A stretch of DNA of 64,000 bases from Actinocorallia longicatena (GTDB taxonomy: Bacteria > Actinomycetota > Actinomycetes > Streptosporangiales > Streptosporangiaceae), in assembly GCF_039534125.1 (NCBI RefSeq), contig NZ_BAAAUV010000008.1, forward strand, positions 186,001 to 250,000. Direction: 5' to 3'. Both the position numbers and the translations under genes were made by a program. Positions 8,301 through 16,536 of this stretch are shown piece by piece (position 1 is the stretch's first letter; every line of letters starts with the position of its first letter). Below the pieces are notes generated by a model, which saw only the letters and a list, made by a program, of their open reading frames with translations, did not search any database and was not told where the DNA came from.

Positions 8301-8645
8301 ATGACGGAGACCAGCACTCAGCAGGGCATCATCCTGACTGACGCCGCTGCGGAGAAGGTCAAGGCCCTGCTCGAGCAGGAGGGCCGTGACGATCTCGCCC
8401 TGCGCGTCGCGGTGCAGCCCGGCGGCTGCTCCGGCCTGATCTACCAGCTGTTCTTCGACGAGCGCTCGCTCGACGGAGACGTCACCTTCGACTTCGGCGG
8501 CGTGACCGTCGTCACGGACCGCATGAGCGCGCCCTACCTCGGCGGCGCCCAGGTCGACTTCGTCGACACGATCGAGAAGCAGGGCTTCACGATCGACAAC
8601 CCGAACGCGACGGGATCGTGCGCCTGCGGCGACAGCTTCAGCTAG
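8301..8645 (+). CDS. erpA: A-type iron-sulfur cluster carrier/insertion protein ErpA
   Basis: This 114-residue HesB/IscA-family protein has the three conserved cysteines C43 (GGCSG), C107 and C109 (SCACGD). It receives [Fe-S] clusters and passes them to apo-enzymes in the cytoplasm; nearby candidates are NadA and the Rieske protein. Length and fold are normal for the family. ATG 8301 follows a short purine-rich stretch. It is divergent from nadA and is followed by a hairpin terminator at 8682-8715. Confidence 0.94.
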   Translation: MTETSTQQGIILTDAAAEKVKALLEQEGRDDLALRVAVQPGGCSGLIYQLFFDERSLDGDVTFDFGGVTVVTDRMSAPYLGGAQVDFVDTIEKQGFTIDNPNATGSCACGDSFS

Positions 8646-8681
8646 ACCGTTACGGGTCCACTCGGGCCTGTACAACGCGAT

Positions 8682-8715
8682 CAGGGCCGGTGCAGAGTAA
8701 TCTGTGCTGGCCCTG
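8682..8715 (+). terminator. Rho-independent-like terminator after erpA
   Basis: Arms 8682-8696 and 8701-8715 pair over 15 positions (with three G-U wobbles) around the loop GTAA, followed by TTGCATTT. It separates erpA from adoK. Confidence 0.65.
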
Positions 8716-8775
8716 TTGCATTTCCGGCCTGTTGAGTGACCTCACTTCAGCCGTCTTCCTAGGAGATCACCCGCC

Positions 8776-9738
8776 GTGCGCATCGCCGTGACTGGCTCCA
8801 TCGCGACCGACAACCTGATGACCTTCCCGGGCCGGTTCGCCGACCAGCTCATCGCCGACCAGCTCGACCAGGTATCGCTGTCCTTCCTGGTGGACGAGAT
8901 GGAGATCCGCCGCGGCGGCTGCGCGGCGAACATCGCCTTCGGCCTCGGGCTCTTCGGCCAGAGCCCCGTCCTGGTCGGCGCCGTCGGCAAGGACTTCGAC
9001 GACTACCGCTCCTGGCTGGAGCGCCACGGCGTCGACTGCTCGGGCGTCCACATCTCGGAGTTCAAGCACACCGCGCGCTTCCTGTGCACGACCGACTCCG
9101 ACCACAACCAGATCGCCTCGTTCTACGCGGGCGCGATGGCCGAGGCCCGCGAGATCGAGCTCGGCCCGCTCGGCGACCTCGACCTGGTCCTGGTCTCGCC
9201 GAACGACCCCGACGCGATGGTCCGCCACACCGAGGAGGCCCGCCAGCGCGGGATCGCCTTCGCCGCCGACCCCTCCCAGCAGCTCGCCCGCATGGAGGGC
9301 GACGCCGTCCGCACCCTCCTCGACGGCGCCGCCTACCTGTTCTGCAACGAGTACGAGAAGGCCCTCTGCGAGCAGAAGACCGGCTGGTCCGAGCAGGAGA
9401 TCCTCGAGCACGTCGGCATCCGCGTCACGACCCTCGGCGCCAAGGGCGCGGTCATCGACCGCAAGGGCCAGGAGGGCCTCCACATCCCGGCCGCCCCGGA
9501 GATCGTCAAGGTCGAGCCGACCGGTGTCGGCGACGCCTTCCGCGCCGGCTTCCTGGCGGCCGTCTCCCTCGGTCTCACCCTCGAGCGCGCCGCCCAGGTC
9601 GGCAACCTCATCGCCGCCCACGCCCTGGAGACCCCCGGCGGCCAGGACTACACCCTCAACAAGCCCGCCTTCCTCACCCGCCTCGCCGAGGCCTACGGCG
9701 ACGAGGCCGCCACCGACCTCAAGCCCCACCTCTCCTAG
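8776..9738 (+). CDS. adoK: PfkB-family carbohydrate kinase, probable adenosine kinase
   Basis: This 320-residue PfkB/ribokinase-fold protein begins with GTG and has AGGAGA upstream. RRGGCAANIAFGLGLFG is the N-terminal PfkB signature and PTGVGDAFRAGF carries the catalytic Asp of signature 2. Its position between erpA and the cta genes matches M. tuberculosis Rv2202c, which encodes adenosine kinase, so purine salvage (adenosine to AMP) is the favoured role; ribose or another sugar remains possible. The protein is soluble. A perfect terminator hairpin follows. Confidence 0.85.
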   Translation: MRIAVTGSIATDNLMTFPGRFADQLIADQLDQVSLSFLVDEMEIRRGGCAANIAFGLGLFGQSPVLVGAVGKDFDDYRSWLERHGVDCSGVHISEFKHTARFLCTTDSDHNQIASFYAGAMAEAREIELGPLGDLDLVLVSPNDPDAMVRHTEEARQRGIAFAADPSQQLARMEGDAVRTLLDGAAYLFCNEYEKALCEQKTGWSEQEILEHVGIRVTTLGAKGAVIDRKGQEGLHIPAAPEIVKVEPTGVGDAFRAGFLAAVSLGLTLERAAQVGNLIAAHALETPGGQDYTLNKPAFLTRLAEAYGDEAATDLKPHLS

Positions 9739-9749
9739 AGGGCGAGCGC

Positions 9750-9787
9750 CGGACACCGGCAGGGGTTCGTCCCCCTGCCGGTGTCCG
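9750..9787. terminator. Terminator between convergent adoK and the ATPase gene
   Basis: A 16-bp stem (9750-9765 with 9772-9787) closes a 6-base loop. It sits between two convergent genes and can serve both strands. Confidence 0.75.
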
Positions 9788-9796
9788 CCGCCCGGC

Positions 9797-10306
9797 TCAG
9801 GAGCCGAGCCCGCAGCCGCAGAAGATCCCGAAGTGCATGGCCAGGCCCGCCCGGCAGGGCGCCGCGCGCCAGAACACCGTCAGCGCCTCGATCACGAGCA
9901 GGCCGCGCCCGCCCGGCAGCGGCTCCATCGTCACCGGCGGGTTCTCGCTCCTCAGCGCCGCCAGCTCGGCCGCGTTGGGCTCAGGCGTCTCCACCCGGTC
10001 GGCGGCACACGCTCCGAGCTGCTGCAGCATTCCCAGGACCATCCCGCCCCTGTGCGTGATCTCCAGGTGGACGGCACCCTCCCCGCCGTAGCGGGCGGCG
10101 TTGCCCATCAGCTCGGACATGACGAGCCGGGCGTCGTCCGAGCCTCCGCAGTCCTTGCCCAGCACGGTCGCCGTGAAGGCCCGCGCGAAGGAGGCCCAGC
10201 GCTCCTCGGGGCCCGTCCAGGCCGACGCCGTCAGGCACCCCTCCTCGACCGCCCGCATCATCACGGTCCGCGTGGGCCCCTCGGCGAGGCCGTCTCTCAC
10301 GTCCAT
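9797..10306 (-). CDS. Anti-sigma-like ATP-binding protein (HATPase_c, serine kinase type)
   Basis: This roughly 169-residue protein has a GHKL ATPase fold: the N-box VMSELMGNAARYG and a late glycine motif PLPGGRGLLVIEAL. There is no histidine phosphoacceptor domain, so it belongs to the RsbW/SpoIIAB-like group common in actinomycetes. The expected role is to bind or phosphorylate a sigma or anti-sigma factor in the cytoplasm. It is divergent from a WhiJ-like regulator and a DUF397 protein, the standard AbaA/WhiJ-type trio. The C-terminus is Cys-rich (FGIFCGCGLGS). The start at ATG 10306 is uncertain because no strong ribosome site precedes it. Confidence 0.82.
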   Translation of the reverse strand: MDVRDGLAEGPTRTVMMRAVEEGCLTASAWTGPEERWASFARAFTATVLGKDCGGSDDARLVMSELMGNAARYGGEGAVHLEITHRGGMVLGMLQQLGACAADRVETPEPNAAELAALRSENPPVTMEPLPGGRGLLVIEALTVFWRAAPCRAGLAMHFGIFCGCGLGS

Positions 10307-10453
10307 TCGGCGTATCCGTTCTTCTGGGGATTTCCGCCCAAGGTAGATACGGAGCGCGTACGGTCGGTGACAAGCGCTGGCTCGTGAGCGCATTTCTCTC
10401 ATGCGCTCATTCAGAGCTCACAGGACGGTCACGTACCCCGACGTGAGGATCCC

Positions 10454-11245
10454 ATGCCGAACCGGAAGCCCACTCCAGAGACCCAGGCGTTTGGTGAGGA
10501 GGTCGCCCGGCACCGCAAGCTGGCTGAACTTTCCCGTGCGCAACTGGCCGCACTCGTCACCGTCACAACCTCTTACGTGGGCATCGTCGAGACGGGTGTG
10601 ACCCGATGCAGGTACGACTTCGCGCAGAGACTCGACCTCGCGCTCGGGACCGGAACGGTTCTGGCCGACGCGTGGAATGACCTGCTACGAGGTACCAACT
10701 ACCCGCAGTACTTCGTGGACTTCACGAAGGCCGAGCATGTCGCGGCGATCATCCGCACCTATCAATGCATGCTCGTCTACGGCCTCCTGCAGACCGAGGG
10801 CTACGCGAGGGCTCTGCTCCTGAACGATTCCTCCGTCGAGGCGAGGATGACGCGCCAGCACATCATCACCCGCGAGGATCCGTTGCCGCCGAAGCTCTAT
10901 GTCCTGCTGGACGAGTCCGTCCTCTACCGGCAGGTCGGGGATCGCAGTGTCATGCGTGAGCAACTCCGGCATCTGACGACCGTGGGGAATGATCGCCTGA
11001 TCGTCCAGGTCGTTCCGCAGGATCGCTACTACGGCGCCCCGGGGTCCTTCGTCATCGCGACACCACCGGGCGGGGGCAAGGACGTCGCCTATCTGGCAAA
11101 CCTCACCGGCGGCCACACATCGAGCGAACCGGCCGATATCTTGGGGGCGGTGCAAGCGTTCACAGACCTGCAAGCGCATGCGCTCTCAGTGGGCGCCACT
11201 CGTGACTTGATCGGGAAGGTTGTGGAAGAGCGATGGATGGGCTGA
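10454..11245 (+). CDS. WhiJ-like XRE regulator with DUF5753 domain
   Basis: This 263-residue protein has an N-terminal helix-turn-helix (about 10-75; ELSRAQLAALVTVTTSYVGIVETG) followed by the DUF5753 region (about 90-255; LLQTEGYARALL, VLLDESVLYRQVG, VQVVPQDRYYGAPGSF). Such proteins act as DNA-binding repressors whose partner is a small DUF397 protein, in loci that tune development and antibiotic synthesis in Streptomyces. The coding region overlaps the DUF397 start by 13 bases, implying translational coupling. Its codon use is noticeably less GC-biased than the neighbours, which suggests an accessory origin. Confidence 0.93.
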   Translation: MPNRKPTPETQAFGEEVARHRKLAELSRAQLAALVTVTTSYVGIVETGVTRCRYDFAQRLDLALGTGTVLADAWNDLLRGTNYPQYFVDFTKAEHVAAIIRTYQCMLVYGLLQTEGYARALLLNDSSVEARMTRQHIITREDPLPPKLYVLLDESVLYRQVGDRSVMREQLRHLTTVGNDRLIVQVVPQDRYYGAPGSFVIATPPGGGKDVAYLANLTGGHTSSEPADILGAVQAFTDLQAHALSVGATRDLIGKVVEERWMG

Positions 11246-11433
11246 CCTGGCGTAAGGCGAGTCACAGCAGCCAGCACGGTGACGATTGCGTCGAGCTCGC
11301 GGCACTGCCCGGTGCTGTGGCCGTCCGGGATTCCAAGCATCCGGACGGAGCGCGCCTGGCTCTCAGCCGACGCGCCCTCGGAGGCCTGGCCAGGGGGGTC
11401 CGTGCGGGGCGTCAAGGCGCTCAAAGCGTCTGA
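11233..11433 (+). CDS. DUF397 domain protein
   Basis: This 66-residue protein contains LTWRKASHSS near the start and VAVRDSKHPDG in the middle, the two DUF397 signatures. DUF397 proteins partner WhiJ-like regulators in BldB/AbaA-type modules. The C-terminal end (LGGLARGVRAGRQGAQSV) departs from the usual aromatic ending, so the final stretch may have drifted. It overlaps the regulator gene by 13 bases. Confidence 0.9.
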   Translation: MDGLTWRKASHSSQHGDDCVELAALPGAVAVRDSKHPDGARLALSRRALGGLARGVRAGRQGAQSV

Positions 11434-11478
11434 CCGGCTCTGCTGGACAGGCTCCCGCTCCGGACGGATGATTGCGGT

Positions 11479-11748
11479 ATGTCGCTGAAGAGCGGTTCCG
11501 GGCCGGAAACCAGGCGAGTTGTCGGCGTCGTGCTGGGGGCGTTGATGTTCGACCTCGCCGCCGCCTGCGGCGGGGTGGTCGTGGCCATGTTGATGGACTT
11601 TCGGATGGTTCAGGCGATCGTGACGTCGCAGGTGCTGGCGTTCGTCGTGGCCGGGATCTTCGTGGCGTGCAGGGCAGAGTTCGATCCGCCCGAGGACTAC
11701 GGGCCGTCCGACGAACCGGGGCTGCAGGAGCTGAGCCGGTACCGCTAG
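11479..11748 (+). CDS. Small two-helix membrane protein
   Basis: This 89-residue protein has two predicted transmembrane segments (about 14-36, VVGVVLGALMFDLAAACGGV; and 46-64, IVTSQVLAFVVAGIFVAC), joined by a short loop and followed by an acidic tail with PPEDYGPSDEPG. ATG 11479 follows the short intergenic region after the DUF397 gene, so it could be read with that module or alone. I do not recognise a family. It is convergent with tusA. Confidence 0.6.
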   Translation: MSLKSGSGPETRRVVGVVLGALMFDLAAACGGVVVAMLMDFRMVQAIVTSQVLAFVVAGIFVACRAEFDPPEDYGPSDEPGLQELSRYR

Positions 11749-11796
11749 GGACGGGCCCGGTGGCCCGTCCGCCGGGCGGGCGATCGCCCGGCTGGG

Positions 11797-12096
11797 TCAG
11801 TAGTCGCGCTTGATGTGGAAGGACCAGCCCTGGGGGAGGGTCTCCTCGCGGACGAAGGTCTGGGACTTCATGCGGCACCAGGCGGGGATGTCGGTGCGGG
11901 CGGCCACGTCGTCGGCCTGCACGGCGATGATCGCGCCGAGGGGGACCTCGCGGATCCGCTCGGCCAGCATGATGATCGGGATGGGGCACTTGCGGCCGAG
12001 GGCGTCCAGGACGAGGGCCGCGGGCGGGAAGGACGGGGCCTGCGGGGCTTCGGGCTGGGGTGGGGCCGCGGGCCGGCGGCGGCGGAAGCCCTTCAT
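11797..12096 (-). CDS. tusA: TusA-family sulfur carrier protein
   Basis: This 99-residue protein carries the family motif LDALGRKCPIPIIML, whose CPxP cysteine would hold a persulfide. The fold spans about residues 27-99, and the first 26 residues are a Pro/Ala-rich extension (PPQPEAPQAP). It overlaps the cysteine desulfurase stop by 4 bases, so sulfur is probably passed directly from that enzyme. The ultimate acceptor (tRNA thiolation, Moco or thio-metabolites) is not shown by the sequence. Confidence 0.9.
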   Translation of the reverse strand: MKGFRRRRPAAPPQPEAPQAPSFPPAALVLDALGRKCPIPIIMLAERIREVPLGAIIAVQADDVAARTDIPAWCRMKSQTFVREETLPQGWSFHIKRDY

Positions 12097-13244
12097 CGGG
12101 GGGTCCCTTCTGTGCTCGTCACGCCTGCGCTGCGGCGGAGTCGGGTGACCGCGTCCGGGAGGACCGCGAGGAAACGGTCGAGGTCGGCGGCGTTGGTCCC
12201 ACGGGGCAGCGATACCCGGACGTTCCCGTGCGTAATCACGCCCATCGCCTCCAGTACGTGGCTCGGTCGTAGCGTATCGGCCGTGCAGGAGCTTCCCGAG
12301 GAAACCTCGAAACCCAGCCGGTCCAGCTCGGTGATGATCGCCTCGCCCTCGACGTAGAGGCAGGAGAAGGTCAGCAGATGCGGGAGCCGCCGGACGGGGT
12401 CGCCGACGATCTCGACGTCGAGGATGGTCTGCGGGATACGGGAACGCATGTGGTCGATCAGCGCGGACAGGCGCGGGCCGTCGGCCGCCGACTCACCGGA
12501 GAACGCCTCGAGCGCCGCGGCGGCCGCCGAGATCGCCGGGACGTTCTCGAACCCCGGTACCCGGCGCCCCTCCCGCTCGTCCTCGGGCAGGGGGGTCTTC
12601 CACCGCGTCCCCTTGCGGACGACCAGGAGCCCCACCCCGGGCGGCCCGCCCCACTTGTGCGCGCTGGCCGTCAGGATCGACCAGCCGCCGGGCAGCGGGA
12701 CCCGGCCGACGGACTGGGCGGCGTCGACCAGCAGCGGGACCCGCGCCGCCCGGCACGCCGCGGCGGCCTCGTCCACCGGCTGGACGGTGCCGACCTCGTG
12801 GTTGGCCGACTGGAGACAGGCCAGCGCGGTGTCCGGGCGCAGGGCCGCGGCGAACTCCTCCGCGGAGACCCGGCCGTAGAGGTCGACGCCGACGGTCGTG
12901 ACACGCCCGCCGTCCCGCTCGAACTGCTCGGCCACGTGCAGGACGGAGGAGTGCTCGACCGCCGAGACGATCAGATGGCGCCCCACCCGGCGCCGGGCGT
13001 TCAGGGCCCCCAGCATCCCCAGCTGGACGGCCTGGGTCCCCGACGTGGTGAACGCCACCTCATCCGGACGAACCCCTACAACTCCGGCAATACGCGCACG
13101 TGCCTGATCTAGTAGCATCCTGGCCCGTCGTCCCGATCCGTACAGACGCGCCGGATCCGCCCACCCGCTCTCGTAGGCCGAAAGCAGCGCCGAACGGGCG
13201 GCTGGATGCAAGGGTTCGGTAGAGGCGGCGTCGAAGTAAGGCAC
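12093..13244 (-). CDS. Cysteine desulfurase family PLP enzyme
   Basis: This 383-residue class-V aminotransferase-fold enzyme begins MPYFDAASTEPLHPAAR. The PLP lysine is in ASAHKWGGPPGVG, and the catalytic-loop cysteine is in SSGSSCTADTLRPSH. It removes sulfur from cysteine, giving alanine and an enzyme persulfide, and its overlap with tusA indicates that carrier as acceptor. Compared with IscS the C-terminus is short. GTG 13244 is the start used; it has no obvious ribosome site. It is divergent from ctaC. Confidence 0.9.
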   Translation of the reverse strand: MPYFDAASTEPLHPAARSALLSAYESGWADPARLYGSGRRARMLLDQARARIAGVVGVRPDEVAFTTSGTQAVQLGMLGALNARRRVGRHLIVSAVEHSSVLHVAEQFERDGGRVTTVGVDLYGRVSAEEFAAALRPDTALACLQSANHEVGTVQPVDEAAAACRAARVPLLVDAAQSVGRVPLPGGWSILTASAHKWGGPPGVGLLVVRKGTRWKTPLPEDEREGRRVPGFENVPAISAAAAALEAFSGESAADGPRLSALIDHMRSRIPQTILDVEIVGDPVRRLPHLLTFSCLYVEGEAIITELDRLGFEVSSGSSCTADTLRPSHVLEAMGVITHGNVRVSLPRGTNAADLDRFLAVLPDAVTRLRRSAGVTSTEGTPR

Positions 13245-13375
13245 AACACGACACTAACGGGGGTCCCGGAGGAGACTCCTGGGACACCCGCGCTAATGTG
13301 TGCTCCACACGTGGGAAATATTGAATTGCAGCCGCCCGGGGAGCTCCCGGGCTTCATCCGTGGGGAAGGCAATCC

Positions 13376-14221
13376 GTGAGTCCGACCCGCTCAACTGAGC
13401 GGCGTACGCCATCGCGTGGCCGCAGAGCGCTCACCAGAGCGTCCGCGCTGGCGCTGCTGGCGCTGTCCGCCACAGCTTGCGACGCTGAAGAAGCAAAGCG
13501 CATCGGGTTCCCCGAGCCCGCCACCGAGCAGGCCAAGCGCATGCTCACTCTGTGGCAGGGCTCGTGGATCGCCGCGCTGATCGTCGGCGGCGTCGTCTGG
13601 GGCCTGATCATCTGGGCCGTGCTGTTCCACCGCAAGCGCAAGGGCGACGAGTCGCTCCCGCTCCAGGTGCGTTACAACCTGCCGCTCGAGATGCTCTACA
13701 CCGCCGTGCCGTTCATCATCATCGGTGTCCTCTTCTTCTACACCGCTCGCGACGAGACCTACGTCGAGAAGCGCGTGAACGAGAAGGCGGACGTCACGGT
13801 GGACGTGATCGCCTACCAGTGGAGCTGGCAGTTCGACTACCTCGGCGACCAGTTCAAGAAGGCCGACGGCAAGCCGATCAGCATCGTCGGCACGCCCACC
13901 GAGCCCGACGCCCCCGGCGGCACCGGCAACGGTGAGAAGCCCGTGCTGGTGATCCCGGTCGGCAAGGTCGTGCACTTCAACCTCAAGTCGAACAACGTCA
14001 TCCACTCGTTCTGGGTTCCCGCGTTCCTCTACAAGAAGGACGTCATGCCGGGATACGTCAACCAGTTCGAGGTGAAGCCGACCAAGGTCGGTCTCTACGA
14101 GGGACGCTGCGCCGAGCTGTGCGGTGAGTCGCACGCCCGCATGCTGTTCCAGGTGAAGGTCGTCCCGCAGGCCGAGTTCGACCAGTTCGTCAACGCGAAC
14201 AAGACCGGGGGCGTCCAGTGA
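13376..14221 (+). CDS. ctaC: Cytochrome c oxidase subunit II
   Basis: This 281-residue protein has a lipoprotein-like signal ending SATAC and then two membrane helices (about 55-80 and 100-125). The CuA site is complete in its C-terminal cupredoxin domain: C245, C249, H253 and M256 in CAELCGESHARM. It accepts electrons, probably from the cytochrome c domains of QcrC, since no soluble cytochrome c gene is present. GTG 13376 has GGGGAAGG upstream. The stop overlaps ctaD by 4 bases (GTGA). A GC-rich hairpin (13334-13352) lies in the 5' leader. Confidence 0.97.
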   Translation: MSPTRSTERRTPSRGRRALTRASALALLALSATACDAEEAKRIGFPEPATEQAKRMLTLWQGSWIAALIVGGVVWGLIIWAVLFHRKRKGDESLPLQVRYNLPLEMLYTAVPFIIIGVLFFYTARDETYVEKRVNEKADVTVDVIAYQWSWQFDYLGDQFKKADGKPISIVGTPTEPDAPGGTGNGEKPVLVIPVGKVVHFNLKSNNVIHSFWVPAFLYKKDVMPGYVNQFEVKPTKVGLYEGRCAELCGESHARMLFQVKVVPQAEFDQFVNANKTGGVQ

Positions 14222-15915
14222 CCGCAACCGCGATCCCGGCCGCGCCGCACCACGCCGCGCCGCCCCGCACCAGCAAGGGCCGCCTGGTCGTCAACTGGAT
14301 GACCTCGACCGACCACAAGGTCATCGGGTACCTGTACCTGATCACCTCGTTCTGCTTCTTCCTGATCGGCGGCATCATGGCGCTGATCATGCGGGCGGAG
14401 CTGTACAACCCCGGTCTCGACCTGGTCAGCCGCGAGCAGTTCAACCAGCTGTTCACCATGCACGGCACGATCATGCTGCTGATGTTCGCGACCCCGCTGT
14501 TCGCGGGCTTCGCCAACGTCATCATGCCGCTCCAGATCGGCTCGCCCGACGTGGCGTTCCCGCGCATGAACATGCTGGCCTACTGGTTCTACCTGTTCGG
14601 CTCGCTGATCGTCGTCGCGGCGTTCTTCACCCCGGACGGCGCCGCCAGCTTCGGCTGGTTCGCCTACGCCCCGCTGTCGGACTCGGTGCACTCGCCCGGC
14701 GTCGGCGGCGACATGTGGGTCATCGGCCTGACGCTCTCGGGTCTGGGCACGATCCTCGGTGGTGTCAACTTCATCACCACGATCCTGTGCATGCGCGCGC
14801 CCGGCATGACGATGTTCCGCATGCCGATCTTCGTGTGGAACGTCCTGCTGACCTCGATCCTGGTCCTGCTGGCCTTCCCCGTCCTCGCCGCCGCGCTGCT
14901 GGCGCTCGAGGCCGACCGCAAGTTCGGCGCGCACGTCTTCGACGCCGAGAACGGCGGGGCGCTGCTCTGGCAGCACCTGTTCTGGTTCTTCGGCCACCCC
15001 GAGGTGTACATCCTCGCGCTGCCGTTCTTCGGCATCGTGACGGAGATCCTGCCGGTCTTCAGCCGCAAGCCGGTCTTCGGCTACATCGGCCTGGTCGGCG
15101 CGACCATCACCATCGCGGGCCTGTCCATCACGGTGTGGGCGCACCACATGTTCGTGACGGGCCAGGTGCTCCTGCCGTTCTTCTCCTTCATGACGTTCCT
15201 CATCGCCGTTCCCACGGGCGTGAAGTTCTTCAACTGGGTCGGCACGATCTGGAAGGGCCATCTGTCCTTCGAGACGCCGATGCTCTGGTCGATCGGCTTC
15301 CTGGTCACCTTCCTGTTCGGTGGCCTGACGGGCGTCATCCTGGCCTCGCCGCCGATGGACTTCCAGCTCTCCGACAGCTACTTCGTCGTGGCGCACTTCC
15401 ACTACGTGGTCTTCGGCACCGTCGTGTTCGCGATGTTCGCCGGCTTCTACTTCTGGTGGCCCAAGTTCACGGGCAAGCGCCTGAACGAGTTCTGGGGCAA
15501 GATCCACTTCTGGCTGCTGTTCATCGGCTTCCACGGCACGTTCCTCGTCCAGCACTGGCTGGGCGCCGAGGGCATGCCCCGCCGGTACGCGGACTACGCC
15601 AAGGTCTTCACCGGCCTGAACGAGTTCTCGACGATCTTCTCGTTCATCCTCGGCGCCTCGCTGCTGCCGTTCTTCTACAACATCTACATCACGTGGAAGA
15701 AGGGCACCATGGTCGGCGTCGACGACCCGTGGGGCTTCGGCATGTCGCTGGAGTGGGCCACCTCGTGCCCGCCGCCGCGGCACAACTTCAACTCGATCCC
15801 GCGGATCCGCTCGGAGCGTCCGGCGTTCGACCTGCACCACGGTCCGGACGGCACGGGGCTCGCCCAGAGCGCCCCGGGGCTCGGCACCCTCAGCACGAAG
15901 AAGCTGGAGGCCTGA
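14218..15915 (+). CDS. ctaD: Cytochrome c oxidase subunit I
   Basis: This 565-residue, twelve-helix haem-copper oxidase subunit has the haem ligand region MHGTIMLLM, the CuB site FFGHPEVYIL with its Tyr, and HHMF. It reduces oxygen to water and pumps protons in the cytoplasmic membrane. The HPEVY tyrosine marks the A-type (aa3) family. GTG 14218 overlaps the ctaC stop and so is translationally coupled. The C-terminal tail contains RPAFDLHHG, common in actinobacterial CtaD. Confidence 0.98.
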   Translation: MTATAIPAAPHHAAPPRTSKGRLVVNWMTSTDHKVIGYLYLITSFCFFLIGGIMALIMRAELYNPGLDLVSREQFNQLFTMHGTIMLLMFATPLFAGFANVIMPLQIGSPDVAFPRMNMLAYWFYLFGSLIVVAAFFTPDGAASFGWFAYAPLSDSVHSPGVGGDMWVIGLTLSGLGTILGGVNFITTILCMRAPGMTMFRMPIFVWNVLLTSILVLLAFPVLAAALLALEADRKFGAHVFDAENGGALLWQHLFWFFGHPEVYILALPFFGIVTEILPVFSRKPVFGYIGLVGATITIAGLSITVWAHHMFVTGQVLLPFFSFMTFLIAVPTGVKFFNWVGTIWKGHLSFETPMLWSIGFLVTFLFGGLTGVILASPPMDFQLSDSYFVVAHFHYVVFGTVVFAMFAGFYFWWPKFTGKRLNEFWGKIHFWLLFIGFHGTFLVQHWLGAEGMPRRYADYAKVFTGLNEFSTIFSFILGASLLPFFYNIYITWKKGTMVGVDDPWGFGMSLEWATSCPPPRHNFNSIPRIRSERPAFDLHHGPDGTGLAQSAPGLGTLSTKKLEA

Positions 15916-15919
15916 GGCG

Positions 15920-16327
15920 ATGCGCGTACAGGCATGGATGTTCTACGGATGCGGCGTCTTCTTCCTCATCACCGACATCTGCTACTGGATCTTCTCCGGT
16001 GACTGGACGGGCACGACCGCCATGGCCATGGCCATCGGTCTCGCGTTCATGATCGGCGGTTACATCCACTTCACCGTCAACCGGCTGGAGGCCGCCTCCG
16101 GCAGGCTCCTGCCGGAGGACGACAAGCAGGGCGACATCGCCGACGCCGCCGGCGAGCAGGGCTTCTTCAGCCCGCACTCCTGGTGGCCGCTGTTCGTCGC
16201 CCTCTCGGCGGCGGGCGTCTGCCTCGGCCTCGTGTTCGGCTGGTGGCTCGTGATCCTGTCGGTCGCGTGCCTCATCCTGTGCACGATCGGTTTCGTCTTC
16301 GAGTACTACCGGGGCCAGTTCGTCTAG
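15920..16327 (+). CDS. ctaF: Cytochrome c oxidase subunit IV (actinobacterial type)
   Basis: This 135-residue membrane protein has four predicted helices: residues 8-27, 33-52, 88-106 and 108-128. It fits the CtaF family, which is required for stable assembly of actinobacterial cytochrome aa3. It starts 4 bases after ctaD and ends the ctaCDF operon, before an 18-bp terminator. The loop between helices two and three is acidic (LLPEDDKQGDIADAAGEQG). Confidence 0.95.
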   Translation: MRVQAWMFYGCGVFFLITDICYWIFSGDWTGTTAMAMAIGLAFMIGGYIHFTVNRLEAASGRLLPEDDKQGDIADAAGEQGFFSPHSWWPLFVALSAAGVCLGLVFGWWLVILSVACLILCTIGFVFEYYRGQFV

Positions 16328-16347
16328 GCCTTGGTAACGGACTCATC

Positions 16348-16386
16348 GAGGGCCGGTGTTCTCCCCGCGGGAGAACACCGGCCCTC
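16348..16386 (+). terminator. Strong terminator after ctaF
   Basis: The stem is 18 bp (16348-16365 with 16369-16386) around a 3-base loop and is perfectly paired. It ends the ctaCDF transcript. Confidence 0.85.
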
Positions 16387-16536
16387 GTCATACTTGTCCC
16401 TGTGTCACGGGACGCTCACCGATTGATGTTTCCCGGTGAGACGAGCGGGGGATCCCAGGATCCAGGAGAGCTTGATCATCTAGCTCTCCGTGGGTCTTCG
16501 GGGGCCCGGATGGGACGACACACGGGGGAGGTCACG

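Noticed and set aside
10307..10402. A 32-residue N-terminal extension of the GHKL ATPase
   Set aside because: It crosses into the divergent promoter region and has no similarity to the family; ATG 10306 is preferred.
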